A stretch of 64,000 bases of DNA from Haemonchus contortus (taxonomy: Eukaryota; Nematoda; Chromadorea; Rhabditida; Trichostrongylidae): the NCBI GenBank assembly GCA_000469685.2, contig LS997567.1, positions 2,674,663 to 2,738,662 of the forward strand, given 5' to 3'. How positions within the stretch are numbered: the first letter of the stretch is position 1; each line of letters begins with the position of its first letter. Shown piece by piece: positions 1 through 13,900 of this stretch. The translations under genes and the position numbers were made by a program. Below the pieces are notes generated by a model. That model was not told the origin of the DNA. It made no database searches and saw only the letters and a list, made by a program, of their open reading frames with translations.

Positions 1-2029
1 AATGCAAGAGTTGCGAGCGTACGAGAGCTCTGATTCCCTCAACGGACTTTACCAACGGAAAAGCATATAAAGTGGTGATCGAATAGCAGCAGTGCAGCTA
101 CTGACTTGTCCTTTTTTAAAACTCTTCTACTATTCCCCTTTGTGAAACAAAAACCACGAAACAATAACAAGTTGTGAAACTACTTCCGCCACGTTTTACT
201 TCGTTCAAAAAACCAATGTCGTCCAACCCACAAACAGCTTAAATAGGATTTTTGCATGATTATTCAATCTACTGAAATGCTTGTAATCCTCATCCCAAAT
301 CCTTCTCAGATTCAGGAGCGATTTGATCGTGGTTTTATCCCTCGATGAATAAAGTTGTTTTTCTAACTCATTACAAACAGGATTAGTACACTCACTCTCA
401 TCGTTCTTATACGTTACCTCATACATACGCTCAGCTTCGTGTTCCCGTTCTACGTGGCTTACACCTCCCAGCAGTATATCTTGTTCAGTCCCTTGGGTTC
501 AGCAATGAAATCGGTACTATACTACGGAAAACAGCGGTGCTTGGATGTGAATACGGACCTTTTGACCTCCTGGGTGTAAGAACGACAAAGGAGAATCCCG
601 TCTTCCCCGTAGAATGCAAATGATACATAGCGATACTACTTTGCACTACCTTATTCAGACTTCTTTTAGTACAGATCATTTATCCATCGCTTTCGTCGTA
701 CTCCTTACTACTTACCCCTCTTCCTATTCCCACTTTGGTATGTATCAATCAGATGGGTCCCTAGAGTCGTGGGAGTTTTGCCAACGATGCCATCATACAA
801 TCCTATAAAATTCAATTGATAATTTTCACAAATATCGTCAAAACCCTCATAGCTCAAATGCACTCGTCACCTCTTAGAATATTTAGCATCTTAAAATCTT
901 CATCTTTTCACATTCTGAATAACTGAGTGGAGGCGTGGGACCACGAAAGTTTCGTTCTCGAAAAATTTAAAACTCATTGTCAGTAAATTCTTGAATGCTC
1001 TTTCTTCCTACTTCGTACCAGATTCCCATTTATTAGTACCCACTCGTTCCTCTAAAAGGTCCTTTTGTGGTGGAAGTTTGTAGAACTTCATCTGCCAAAC
1101 GTTTCCATTTTGGTCTGAAACATGAGCTTCCTTGGGCCCTGATGATGATTGCGATCGGAATTGTAGACCGAATTGAAGTTGGACACTCTTGCGGGTCGAG
1201 CTACCCTAGCCCAAGCAAATTATCAACCTTTCAGGACCCATTATTGTCACTCAAATTATTCTGGGAAAGGAAAGGACACCATCTCACCGAAGGCGGTCAT
1301 TCTCAAGCACTATGCACTTGAATGAATACCTAAGCAAAACTAAATGTTAGTGATTCGTTTGAAATTCCCCGGGAAACCGAATAATAGGGAGCGCTAAAGG
1401 ACCTAATTTTTCATCTCTCTGACCACCAAATTTACACATTGTCGTAGATCGTGTATGGTGCGTCATAAGGCTTCATTTCTCTAGTGATTCATCATTTGAA
1501 GTTACCGCCTATTATACTTGAGCTCCAATACGAGTATTATTCTATATAGAAATGAAAGCTGATAAATTTGAATACTACGATAAACCAATGACAAGTTCTG
1601 TGAGAACAGTTCAATAAGTTCCGTGAACCTTATTCGTAATTGCTTCAGGTCGAGTACACATTCAAATTACACCATGGATCCGGGAGGGCGCCGCATGCAT
1701 GGCGCATCCCAACAAAGACCTCTAAAAAATAACCTTTAAAGCTAATTTTTCACATGACGTCATGCACTTCTTGGGCAATGAATAATGGAGACTGCGGCAT
1801 TTACCGAAGTGCTACAATTTAGCAATTTCATAGCTGCTTGCAGAGCCCCCCTTGACAACCCCAAGCACAACACAGTTCTCGGAAATACATATGTATGTAC
1901 AATAATAATAAAAATATGAATATAATATGCCAGTTATCAACTAGTTTTTTGCGATACCAAAACATTGTTCGTCACAATCCGGCTTATTTGTGGATTTCAA
2001 TGCTACTCCCTTCAGAATTCGAGCATGAT

Positions 2030-2100
2030 TGGAAATTTCCCGTTTCACGTATTCTGTATAAGTAGCGTTGGGATAACTATCGCAGTGAAACGGGAAAATT
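2030..2100 (-). repeat. Fragment of dispersed 'GTGAAACGGG' repeat, inverted
   Basis: On the minus strand this reads as the short conserved block found many times further right (for example near 31.03, 32.23 and 34.99 kb): an AACGCTACTTATAC block followed by ACGTGAAACGGG and AATTT. It is an isolated, degraded piece. Similar inverted pieces occur near 28.76 kb and 29.00 kb. Confidence 0.55.
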
Positions 2101-3404
2101 CATCGTACTGATGCAAATTGAACACCAGTCATATTTACAAATAACATATATGCGAAGAATAGATAGACGGGTACTTTATCGTTGTTCAAGTACCTTTGCC
2201 GACTACCAGTATGGTTGCTTGGAGTGCAAACAACCCGCTTTCATTAGCAGCCCTGCGCTAAAGACTAAGACGTGGACGAACTGATATAAGTGGCTCAATT
2301 TGTTTGGGTTAACAAAAAGATGAAGCTCACAATGATTTACTCGTTAACCGTAGGAATTTAGTGTGCAAGATTTTAAAAGCTCCAAAAGCTGCTAGGCCGC
2401 TCTGCCTTCGTGGAATCCAGTGGTGCTCACGTGCATGGCTCACATCGGGCACCAAGCTCTCGTTACCCGCCAATATTTTTTTCTGAAAAGCTTCTCCAAC
2501 GCGAATGAAGCTCACTAAATAGTCACGATCATTTGATTCATCTGCCGATTCGTCTAAAAGCTTTTAAAGTGTTGAATGCGCTGTCAGTCCGATTCCATGG
2601 TCAACTTAATAATAGTTGAACTTGGACACGCCTTCAGGGTGTTGAGTAAGTCCTCATGATATCTTTCCAAAGAACAACCATTTCTCATTTCCTTCCATTT
2701 CCTCAGGGATTATCCCCATTTGCAATACCCTGATACTAAAAAGATACCGTGGTTTACCCGATCAGCAGGAAAAGCGATAGGCTAGTTGCAACAAGGCACC
2801 AAAGGTTCGAATCGGAACGTCGACCGATTAAAGCGGTTCAACAAGAAGGAACTTGTACAGCAGAGCAGTACCAAATATGAAGAAAAATGCCTAAGATTCA
2901 AGAAGACCGAACATGGAGAATACAAGTCGTATAGTTCGATTTTACAAGTCATATAGACTTGTAAAGTTGGTCGGCAGCTTGTTTCATAGGAGAGCTCAAT
3001 GCTCCATCAAGCAATCCACCGACAAATTTCTACACAGAAACCGTTTCCTGCAAATAGCCAGGTTTCCTCACAGGAAGTTTGGAGCCAAGATTTGCGGTCC
3101 CTCTAGTCAAGCCGCGAGATCTAAGTCTGCAATGTCGAATTGCCCGAAAAACTGCACCGAACTTCAAAAACAACCCTCATCAGATTGATGTACGTTTTAT
3201 ATTCCAACCAAGCGGAAATAATTTCTGAATGTCCTTTTAATCTGTTTGCTATGAATCTGGTGTGCTATACTTGACTGGTACATCAAGATAAAGGCCTAGA
3301 AAGACGAGTATTTAACGGAGACTTCCGACAGGCTGCACTCTTGCACAACCCTTGAGTCAAACCCTTGAGTGAAAGTTATTCAAGAAGATCTCAACAGAAG
3401 GGGG

Positions 3405-3735
3405 AAGAATAATGAAGTGTCGCAGTGTCACACTCGCATAGTATGAGATTCAAACTTCGGATCGATGTCCGAATAGTCCAACCAAACCTGAATGCTAGGC
3501 TCATCAGGGTTGAATTATTGGGACCATTCTCTTCAGGTACCTAGCATACCATCCCATCGAGGTCGGACTGTTGGACCAGACTCTTCAGGAAGGAAAAAAA
3601 CGCTGAGCTGTACGTCGACTAGCCTGCAAGTCATTCATAAGCCGCAGACTCATTCCAAATTACCGTTACGATTATGAGTGAGAGTCGAGTGTAGGAATGC
3701 ATTCTGAGAACGGGATTAATTACACCAAGGACTTA
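3405..3735 (+). repeat. tRNA-derived SINE-like repeat, decayed copy
   Basis: The left part resembles the tRNA-like head of the family seen at 31.19, 32.39 and 35.16 kb, with a degenerate B-box-like GATTCAAACTTCGGATCGAT block. The right part carries the family tail: GACCAGACTCTTCAGGA, then a TGTACGTCGACTAGCCTGCA block, then CAAGTCATTCATA and the final ACGGGATTAATTA block. It is clearly diverged and probably old. Confidence 0.6.
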
Positions 3736-6700
3736 ATTCTCATGTCTCCTCTATACGGTTGCCAATAGCCACGGTTTTCTGTTGAGTTTGGAAGGCTCAA
3801 AAGTAAAACGAAGCCTGCCTGCACTAGAGTACCCGCTCCTTCACGCGGTCTTCAGGACATATAGACTTTCTTGAATCACATGGAATGAATAGAGAGGATA
3901 TATAAGCTAAATAAAATACATTTTCCTCAAAAAGGTGATTATGCGCTAATATAAATATCAAACACCCCCTCCTTTCAAGAGCACTTCTGAAAAAGTGCAA
4001 AATTTTCTTTGAACCGGTCACTAACGAGCTCGATTCACTAGACCTGCGCTTATTCACATTTTCTAACCCGAAAAATTTGAAAAATAGCATTCCACCCAAA
4101 ACCTTGCACAGAATTCTGCGATGGAAGCTTTTTCCTACTTTTCACTTGAAACTTCGAAATCCATTTCTCCTCAACAACTCGTCGTCACCTGCGATTCCGA
4201 CTAAGTTATGGGAACTGGTCAGCTTTTCACAAAAGGAGCGTCTTGATGTTTGAAGGAACCGCTTTTTGTATCAAGTCGCAAAAACCGTAATGTAACTAGT
4301 TAGGGTCCTCGGAAAACCTTTGTACTAGTAGTTCCCTGTACATGACTCGAGTTAAGGTGAAGCAAAGGAATTCATTTCTGTGAAATGCAATTTTTCATAA
4401 ATCAGAGATGTTGGAGCTGCCGAAGGCGTCAGATACCGTTGACATGGCCCACGGGATCAGACCACAAAGACATAGCCCGTTTTTACTTCCTTTTGAATAA
4501 TTAGGACCGCACTCTTGCAAGGCTTTCAGGGTGAGCTTCATATGAAATGCTGGATCATCTGATCTCTTAGAAGGGGATTCGAGCCATTAGCTATGAGCAT
4601 TTCAGAAATCTTTGGAGACTAATTTGCCTGCGTTTCTATGTACTCCCATGAATACTCATGAATGTTCAAAGACTTCTTCTCTCATTACTAGTTACGATGT
4701 TTTAGATGTAATGAAAAAAGGCCGATGCATCAAAGATCGTAGAAGACACTGGTGAAGCAATTGATTTTGCCTAATTAAATCAGGAATTTTTAACAGTCTA
4801 TAGGGCCAGAACAGAATCGTGACAATTCATTTCCACAAAACCAAGTTAGAGCATGAGCCCTAGCCAGGGGACCATGAGAAGATCTGTGAACCAAATTCGG
4901 GATAGAGTCTAGCCTTAGACAAACAAACCGCTTACCTTCAAGTTACGATAGCCGCTATCAATGCCTGAGATAATAAAAAACAGGATTTGCAAACGAATTG
5001 GCTTCGATTAACATTTTTAAGCCATATACGCATGATAATACTAATGTGACCATGTAGGAGAGTCGAACGCACGGCTCAGCCTGAAACATGATGAGTTTAT
5101 TGATTCATTCATGATTTGTTGATTAAATCTAGTTCTGTAATGGTAGCGTTTCTTTTCTAATAGTTTAATACAATAGAAATGCCCTTTCACTATGTGAGTA
5201 AATTAGAAGGCGATTCAATACTACTACTCTACTCTACTCTACTACTCTAGTACTCTCCATATTATTACCAGAACTCTGTGAATTCCAAATACTACTGGCA
5301 TTGTTAGAAGCACTGGAAGTCGCTGAGGCTCATTAGAGGTTACTACCTTGTAAAAACGGAGCCTTACTTCATCGACAAAATTTCCAGGTCAGTCAATTCT
5401 ATTTCCCAAGTAGAGAACAAGTTGTCAATCAAAACTTGTCACAGAAAAAGTTTGTAGTCAGTATTTCACATAGTGACTCTTCAGTTGAAGTCTGAACTGC
5501 AAAAAATGCTTTAATTCTTGTTCTTTTGATTATGAAGTTACTTCACGGCAGTAATACCGTATTCCACCTTGACTCCACATTCTAAGACCAACTTTGGCCG
5601 TCATCTTGGTACAGCAACTGTAGAGGGTGGGAAAGGGGTATGGTCAACTCGTCCGACATTTTTCCCAGAAATAACAAGCAGTAAGACGTCGTATAATCTT
5701 TTTTTCTTTCTTTGCATTAACTACGTTTAATTAAGAAGGACATATGGATCCATGTTGGAGCTCCATATAGCATCATTTCCAATTTCCGACAATTTCAAAG
5801 AAGAACGGATGTGAAAGGGCATCGTCTGAGTTCACTCTTGTTTCCCCTTGTCTTTCTCGTTGCTAGATTATAATTCAGACCAGATGCTGGTTCTCTCATT
5901 TGTATATTCACTATGGTGTCGGCACAGACTTTTCATCCATCACTGAAATGGCAATCAATACCTATTTCAACCGTTATGTTTGAACTATCTGATTCACCTC
6001 ATAACGCTTTCTCTGACTGACCACTTCGGGCACGTATCTCTTGCTCATGACGGTTCGTTTGTTTGAAAAAAGGTCCCAGTAACAACGAGGCCCCGCTACC
6101 ATACGCATGATGCATGGATCGACCCTCCGACCCCCATACCTGTCGACGCCACCAAGACTCCCCCATACCTATCGACCTCCCACAGTCGCTTCATTACCGT
6201 ACCTGCAGGGGAGAATAAAAGAGTGACTATGCCAGTTTGTCGGCTTTCCTACTGAATAGGCTTAGCACAGATCCAAAGACTATCCCGATTTTGAATATAA
6301 GTCCGATTGACTTTTGCGATTGTTAAACATACAGTGAGAGAATTGCTGCAGCAATTTCTTGCTTCCGTTTTCCGATTTCCGGAGAACGGACGAATTCCTT
6401 AGCCCTACTTTCCTTTTTGCGTGAATGTTTGCAATCCGATACCTACCTACCCCTTGAACAATTTCATTTGCTGGATTTTCTATTTCCCTTTTCTCTTTTT
6501 GCCGTTTTCCATCGGAATCCGCCTTTGAGGCCCTTTTCTTCGAGCCTCAACCTCCCGGTGCCACTCTTCCACCGTAACCCGGAGTCGGGGCGTGAATGCA
6601 AATGCCTCTTTCTTCTAGATTTTCCCTTAAAGTTCCTTCTACATGGTTCGACGGCCAATTTTTTCATGTCCACAAAAGAGGCATCTTGATTTTCCGCTAC

Positions 6701-9700
6701 CGAATTTGTGTGATGGGGGAAACGCCCATTCGGGGAACTAGTTTGGGGCCTTTCCACCCATTTCATGGTCCATATACACCATCTCACTGAGTGAATTCAG
6801 CTCAGATTCTTCATAACCTTACCTCCTTGACTATTCAAACTTTCCGTGAATTATGCTAATTGCAAAAACTTCAATTATCTTTTAATTACCTTGTGCAACA
6901 GCCGGTCTTGCGTCATCGGATTCCTCCAATCACTTCTTTGCTTCTCGAGCGTGCGTGACATTAAGTCCGGTTCTTAAAACTAAAATAGTGCATGATTCCG
7001 CTGAATAAGCCTCGTAATTATGAACCGGAAAAGGACGCCCCAGAGAATTAGAATGAGAAGGAAGGGGGATAAAACTTGACGTGAGTGTCTGTGACGAACA
7101 CCTTCATTTGTCCCCTTTGTGGTTCCTCACCAAAACGCTCAGCTCCGCTTGAATTTACTCTCTCAAAACTCTACTTACAATTACTGGTTGTCCTCTGAGT
7201 ACTTTTCAGTAACCAGTAGCCACTGAGAACTGCTAATTACTTCCACCAATTTTCTTCAATGTTCCAGAAAATTGGATTGAACCTTTTCATTCCTCCTAAT
7301 GAGAGCAGAAATTATACTTGGAGGCTGTGATACAAGCTACTATACTTTAAATTACTATCTACAAGTAGTATACCTCTAGTATACTTCTAGTCAAAACAAT
7401 TTGGTAACAAACCTGACCGTATTAGCTTGAGCTTCAATCTTATTGCGACCACCCAGAGGTAAACAACAGCCAACGATATTTGATCAGTTCCAGGTTGGGA
7501 TCCCTATAAAAATAATGATCAAATATTTGGTCATTGAAATAAAAAATGAACATTTTACTAGTTTTCGAAATCTAGTTACTAAGGAACCATTATCTTCACC
7601 CTTTTCAAATAATTGTTCCTAAAAATGAGCTGTGGAGGCAACCGAGCGGGCCCTTCGAAAAAATTCAGACACTTTTTCGAAAGGTCTGCTGTCCCAATTA
7701 ATTCAGCCAAACCCAAACCTAGTAAGTAGGTTGCACGAATGTACTTGTATTGCAACAATACCAGTTTTTACTCCGGCTTGCCGTCTGGTCATGGAATTCG
7801 CTTTTCAATTTTCATCAAACTAATGGAGGTTTCTCGTCTTCTTGGAAAGCCAATGATGGCAGCCAAGCTTGAGCAAATGGAAAATAATTGTTCAGTAAAG
7901 CAAAAAAATTGTAAAAAATGGTAAATTACATTTCTGGAAAGATCGAGCTATTGAGCATAATGAGATATGTCTACAAACTGACCATTTGAACTTGGATTTC
8001 AATCTAGACGACCATATTCAAACCGTTAGACATGGAAATTTTCATTGAAACCGGAATTATCTACAAATGGGGCCATTCAATTTTAGCATGCCCCTATAGG
8101 CAATGAAAGAAAAAATGAGTTTTTGTTCAGCCACCTGCAGTAATGCATCAATGAACTGAGTTCTATTGAAGTGCGAATTGGGATCAAAGCTTTCCTGACT
8201 TTTTCCTGGTTGTCGTAACTGCATGTTATCAACTTACAAGTCATGACATCGCTTTGCGGAACATTGAAACCCAATTTCGGCTCATTTTCGTGTATCATGT
8301 GGTTTCGGAAAATTCCGAACTCCCACTAATCAACACCGAGATGCACCGCCCCCGTTATCCAGTTATGCAGCAGCTCCTATACTATTCTATCATTCTCGAA
8401 TTTCTTTTTGATGTGATCTTTTGGCTAGGAACTGATTATTGACAATCCCATCTTGGTCTGTTCTGATAGTAACCACAAACTAGTACCTTTGAATTTTTTT
8501 GGAACGAGGAGGAAACAGTAAGATGAGTGCATGAAGTTCAAAAGAGTCGATCTATCATAAATTTTGCTCTTCTTCAATTTCTGATTGAGTATCCTACCAC
8601 TAGTAATTTCCAAGTTTCTATGTTAATATATCGGACTGCTTTGACCGGAAACTCCATGCCACTATTTCTCTGGACTCTTAAGTGTTCCACTTTCAAAGAA
8701 AAAGGAGCGGCATGGTGAAAACACTTACGGTAGGTGATAAGAAGTGATAATAATTGATAGCGGCCGATAAAGAGGCTTATATCAGAAGCCAAGAGCAACA
8801 AGACATGTTACGTCTTCGTGTAATCAGTGAAATGAGGATACTCGGTAGGTGACGTGGTGGGCTGTGAAGAGGCCGTAGATGGTTGGTGACAAGGACTGAT
8901 CACAACTGGTAAAATGCCATGGAGGGCAAAAGGCAGTAGATCCGGGGAATAATAAAGGCTGGAAGGGCTGCTAGTGGACGTTGTAATGCCATAGCCATTA
9001 GCTCATTTTCTTTCCTGCACTGATAGCAGAGCATAGCTACTTTAGCAGATGTAGTCGGATGTTACTCGATCGTAGGTAATGGATGATAGGAAATGATACC
9101 TGCTGGTAAAGACTGATAAAAGTTCTAAGAACCCGAGAGCACTCATCAAAGTTCCTAAGATCTCCCCCTCCCCTCTTCCGTATTGACAATGCAGTCATCG
9201 TGCTTTGGTATGTCTCAAGGGTGAAAACGGACAGTATCTGTGATAACTAAAGATTAGGGTCAGGGCCATATTAGGAGGAGAAATTTTGGTCCATTCTTGC
9301 CACTGGATTACGATCGCTATGCATCAAGATCCACGACTTATCAAGGGGTCATATTTCTCCTAATTCCGCAGTCATTTTCAAAACTTATCCGACCCTCAAT
9401 AATCTGGGAATCTCGACCAATAGTTTGGTCCACGAAAGATTAGAAGGGTCAAGGATTACGAGTTTTGATGATAGGGTCAACATCAGTCTAGTCCACAACA
9501 TTATTAAGTACTCCTCGAGGTTTCGGTTGCTCAATGAGTACGAAAAAGTAGTTGACCAGTACAGCGGGTGAAGAAAATCAAATCCTCAATGGGTGGTAAC
9601 TTTAGGATCAAAATCAATATATCAATACATCCTGATCTTGACCGTAAGCGTCACCACATAATGAACAACAGTTGTACTACTTGTTGTAATGCCCATGTGT

Positions 9701-10422
9701 TTCCAAGAACTCACTTTTCCAATTTTTTTTCATCAGAAATGTATCACTTCCCATGAAAAGTGAGATAGCAAGCCAATCGAGCATTCGACATAGACGTAGG
9801 AAGGAGAGGAGCCCGACACACACAAAAGTACATAATTGATTGAGTAATTTCGGATGATAACACATTGTATCTAGTGATCACAATCTAATTAACCTTAATA
9901 ACGACATCTTTAATATGCTGACCTTTGAAAAAATTCCAACATGTCCGGGAGCACTCCGGAAGAGGACGTTGGTCATGGATGTGCAGGGCGTATCAAGGGG
10001 CAACAGTGCGAACCTAAGGGCTTTGGTTTTATCGCGACTGGTTAGAGCGTGAAGCTAGTGGGACCTAAGGCCCATCAAATTTTCAGACCTGTTTTGGGTG
10101 AACATCTGGTTAAAACGCTAATAAGAATAAATGTAAATGGATATTTTCAAAAAAAGCGAGATTTAAAAATAAATATTTTTGATGATAATGCAAAATTGAG
10201 CCCGTAGATCTTGGAGCTTCATTATTCTGTACTATTTCTGCTCTGACTACGAGCAATGAAGGAGCAAGGGAGGGCTCATTATAATGCTCACGCAAACTTA
10301 TTGTCCTCAATATATGAAGAAGTGTACTTCCTGCAAGACAACCTAGAAATTGATGACGCTACCTAGTAACTTGTTACTGGCTGAGCAAGTTGTTATTGAG
10401 ACCTCTGAAGTGCACGACTTAG

Positions 10423-10436
10423 CCCCCCCCCCCCCC
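10423..10436 (+). repeat. Poly-C tract (14 C)
   Basis: A run of 14 C (G on the other strand) about 500 bp upstream of the neuropeptide start codon. It is preceded by ACTTAG. A second run of 13 C at 12705-12717 is preceded by the similar ACTTGAG. G-tracts are potential G-quadruplexes and tend to be unstable. Confidence 0.9.
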
Positions 10437-10920
10437 TCAAATTCCCATATTCCCATTTTTGGACGCTTTGAATTCCATGTTCTCCCACATCGCCTTGGTC
10501 CTACCTTCTTACATGAAAGCAGCCCCATTCCACGATATCATCGGGAGCATGTGAGTGGCTCCACTCCAATCAGCAAACATTACCGTGACATACACCCTCC
10601 CACATACGTTGAAGTATATCGTTTCAATAGGTGAGTCACCTTGTGTGGTTTCATATACGACCGTTACTGAAGCTATTACTACTGCCAATAGAGTAAGCTG
10701 TAAATCAATGGAAATAGTACTACTCAATTTATCCTACTGCCTGATAATTACGTCCCTCTTTGGAGGTTCCAGCCGCTTGTCATAAATCTTTCCAAACGAC
10801 TTCGCACGAATTTCATTACGTGATTTCCTACATTATTGACTCTACTGCTTTTCCACAACTTGTTGCCGCAATCGACTCGTAGTAAAACTTTTTTTTACAA
10901 GTATACACCTTAACTAAATG

Positions 10921-10934
10921 ATTTTCAGCTTGGC
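10921..10934 (+). promoter_or_regulatory. Probable trans-splice acceptor of neuropeptide gene
   Basis: A canonical nematode acceptor, ATTTTCAG, ends at 10928, six bases before the ATG at 10935. No upstream coding exon is needed, because the following exon starts with a signal peptide. This is the expected layout of a spliced-leader acceptor, although an ordinary 5' UTR intron would look the same. Confidence 0.55.
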
Positions 10935-13900
10935 ATGATCTTCGTGTATGTGTGTCTGGGGGTGGTCTCCGCGTCAGTTTTACATTATGAACCACGGTAT
11001 GTTACATGTTCATTGGCAATATTTGTACTACATAGTAAATGCTTAGTGTAAAAACTGGTAAGCTGATTTTGGGCAATATGAACTATCCAGAAAGCGTTAT
11101 TAGCACTTTTTTAGAACAGTGTTGCACCCATTACCCAGTAAGCGGTTGGTGATACCATCGTGAGTTAATCATCTTCTTGCATGGCTTGAAAAAATGCTTG
11201 AATTCAAACTCTTTACAAGTAATACTGAAAAAATGAACTATCAAATCTATTGGCAAACTTCCAAAAACGTTCCAGAAATTTGAAGCGACTAATTCGTCTC
11301 TTTTCTGATGAAGGCTCTACAAAAAGTCAGAAGTATCATCCGATGAAAAGCTATTCGGGCAGAGGCGGTGTAGTGTAAAGGGGCGTGCTGGTACGACTCA
11401 AGATCGGATCCCGTTTTGTAATCCACTAAGGACCACTAAGGTTAAACAAGTCATCCATCACTCTGTTCTCACTCAGCGCAGTATTGGCATGGAGGGACTT
11501 TTAGGGAGGGTGCAGGGAAAAAATGTTGTCTTCAGCGGATTGCTTGGGGAATTCGCCCTAGTACTGCACAAGAGTTGAAGCCAAGTTATGTGTTCTCCAG
11601 TAAATTCATAGATTTCGCCTAATTGTGGGCGAGTTCCTTGGAAGAGAACCACCCAAGGTAGTCTTTCCGGTGAGCAACTAAATCTTGAGGATCTCAAAAG
11701 GTTACTTGGATCCTAGGGCTCCATAATTCCCCTACCCCTGTCACTCGTGGTCCGGAAATCGAAGCCCGTATTGCACCAGACTTCTGAGGGAGGATTAAAA
11801 CACTGACTTGTACATCGGGGATTGGTCAACGCTAGAGTTTCACTTCTTATCATTCGAAAATCCCCCATCTTATGAGCATCGCAAAGCAGTTGCTTGTGAA
11901 CATTACTCTATAAAAGGCACAACTTCACTTCAGTTACACTTCTTTAGCAGCATCTTTTAAGTTCGCTTTCTGTATTAGCACAAAGCAAGCATGTCAACCC
12001 TTGATAACTGGCTTCAGTGATTTAAGTTACTAGTTATGGCTTACAAAATATGCATGACTCTTCGAACACCTCAGCTTAATTGCTTTGCAACAATCGAAGG
12101 TTTGTGCTATTTTGCTTATTACAGATACTTAAGTTCACACTACGACAAGAGGACTTTGGACTTTGACGATCCGAGGTGAGATCTACAACAAGATATCGTC
12201 CTAAGTTTTTCGATATCGAGCAGAAAGTAGAGTTAGAGCGCATTACGTCCAGCGAATTCATAGTTTCTGCTTTTCCTGCTGGGACATAGGGTGCAGAGGG
12301 TTTCTAAGACTGCCGAGACTGACACCAATCAGTGGAGGTTCTACTCGGGACTTTTAATTTGATACGGAATTTTTTAAAAGATGGTTTTTTTTCATCGCAA
12401 CTAGAATATCAGCTTCGAAAGGAGACGGTATCCTAGAAGTCTTTCTACACAGGTCGTCTATAAAAGCTTTGACATTAATCAATGCATCACAAATTGGAAA
12501 AAAAAAGCTCGTAAAAATTGGAAAATCACATGAAAGTTTGCAAAACATTAATGAGTTTATCGCTAATTAGTAAAAAGTTATGCTCGCAAACAATGTGAAT
12601 CTTGCTGTCTCAGGTTGTTCTCGACAGCGTTTGGGAAAAGAAATGGCTTAGTAACAACAACGCTCAACCGTCCTCGGTAAGGTTTTCATTGAATGCCACT
12701 TGAGCCCCCCCCCCCCCTTAACGCTATCCCAAATCCATGTCTTCATTATTTGTTACTCCCATCAATCACGATTATTTTTCGACTCGACGCCAAAACGCTC
12801 GCAACGCTGTTCAAAGTCGGAAATTACATAGGCGAACGTGCAGGTGACGCGGCGCGAAAGCCAGGGTTCGCTAATCAATAAGAAATCCTTGCATTGCTCG
12901 TTTCCTCGCCAATGCCGTGGCCCAAAAACTTCCCAGTTGAGTTCTCCTACATCCTACTAGTTTCTAAGCGCCGCTACAGTCCTCAAAAGTTGATATTGAC
13001 CTCTCCTTCAGAGACAGCGTGACAGAATTGCGACAACCCAGATGGTAACATTCTGGGATCACTAAAGCTACCTTCACCTCTCAGTGCTTCCTACCGAATG
13101 TTACACGCGTTCATACCAGAGAAATCCACCGCCACCTAGATGACCCTGGAAGGCCCTGTTGAACAGATTGGGATCCATTAATACGAAGCATCTCTAGCCA
13201 AAGCCTTATCTTAACAACCCTTGAAACTTGGCCCTGATTATTCTCGCTTATTACCTGACTGCCCCTATACCTTACACGCATAGCACTATTTTATTTAAGA
13301 TTCATCAAGCGATCTCCATTCTTGGGTACAAACGTTGGATTGGCTTACATAAAACGGGCTGACATGGACCCGAGGTAAGGTGTGGGCTTCTGTGAATGAC
13401 AAAGAACTACTAGAATATGCGGCATCAAAAAATTACTGTGTAGTATTCGATAGAGAAGTTACTAATGCAAAATAACCAAACAAATGAGCAATTTAAAAAA
13501 GAAGTTTTGTTTGATTATTACTGGAGTACAAAACTTCATTACAAGTCACACTGTAATTAAAAAAGGGACGCAGTACTAGTATACTGCTCACGACTTATGA
13601 CTAAATGGAACCCGTGGTTATAATTAATCCAGCATTCATTCAAATTTTTCAGGTTCATTTCCAACTCATTCGGGAAACGATCAACACTATACGACTTTGA
13701 TGATCCAAGGTAACCTTGAAGGCACAATTCATGTTAAAAATGGTCTCCAATATACCCCCTAGGAGAGATCTGTGGCCCCCACATTGCCATACTTTTTCGC
13801 TCACGGGTTGAAAGCCGATCTACGGCGTAACAAGGGCTCAAAGGTGCCACACCCAGGGGTGGCCGTGTTTCAGCGACCCTAAGAAGGTTGCACCATTCGC

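Larger units (their letters stand above)
1..10928. other. Gene-poor region, no recognised gene
   Basis: I found no reading frame here with recognisable protein motifs or a convincing chain of exons. Open frames are short, AT-rich and occur on both strands. The only structured items I can support are a decayed tRNA-derived repeat near 3.4-3.7 kb, an inverted fragment of a dispersed repeat near 2.03-2.10 kb, a short CTACT-rich stretch near 5.22-5.25 kb and a poly-C run at the right end. A minus-strand open frame at 205-426 could be an exon of a gene extending off the left edge, but I recognise nothing in it. This region may hold distal regulatory DNA of the neuropeptide gene that follows. Confidence 0.5.
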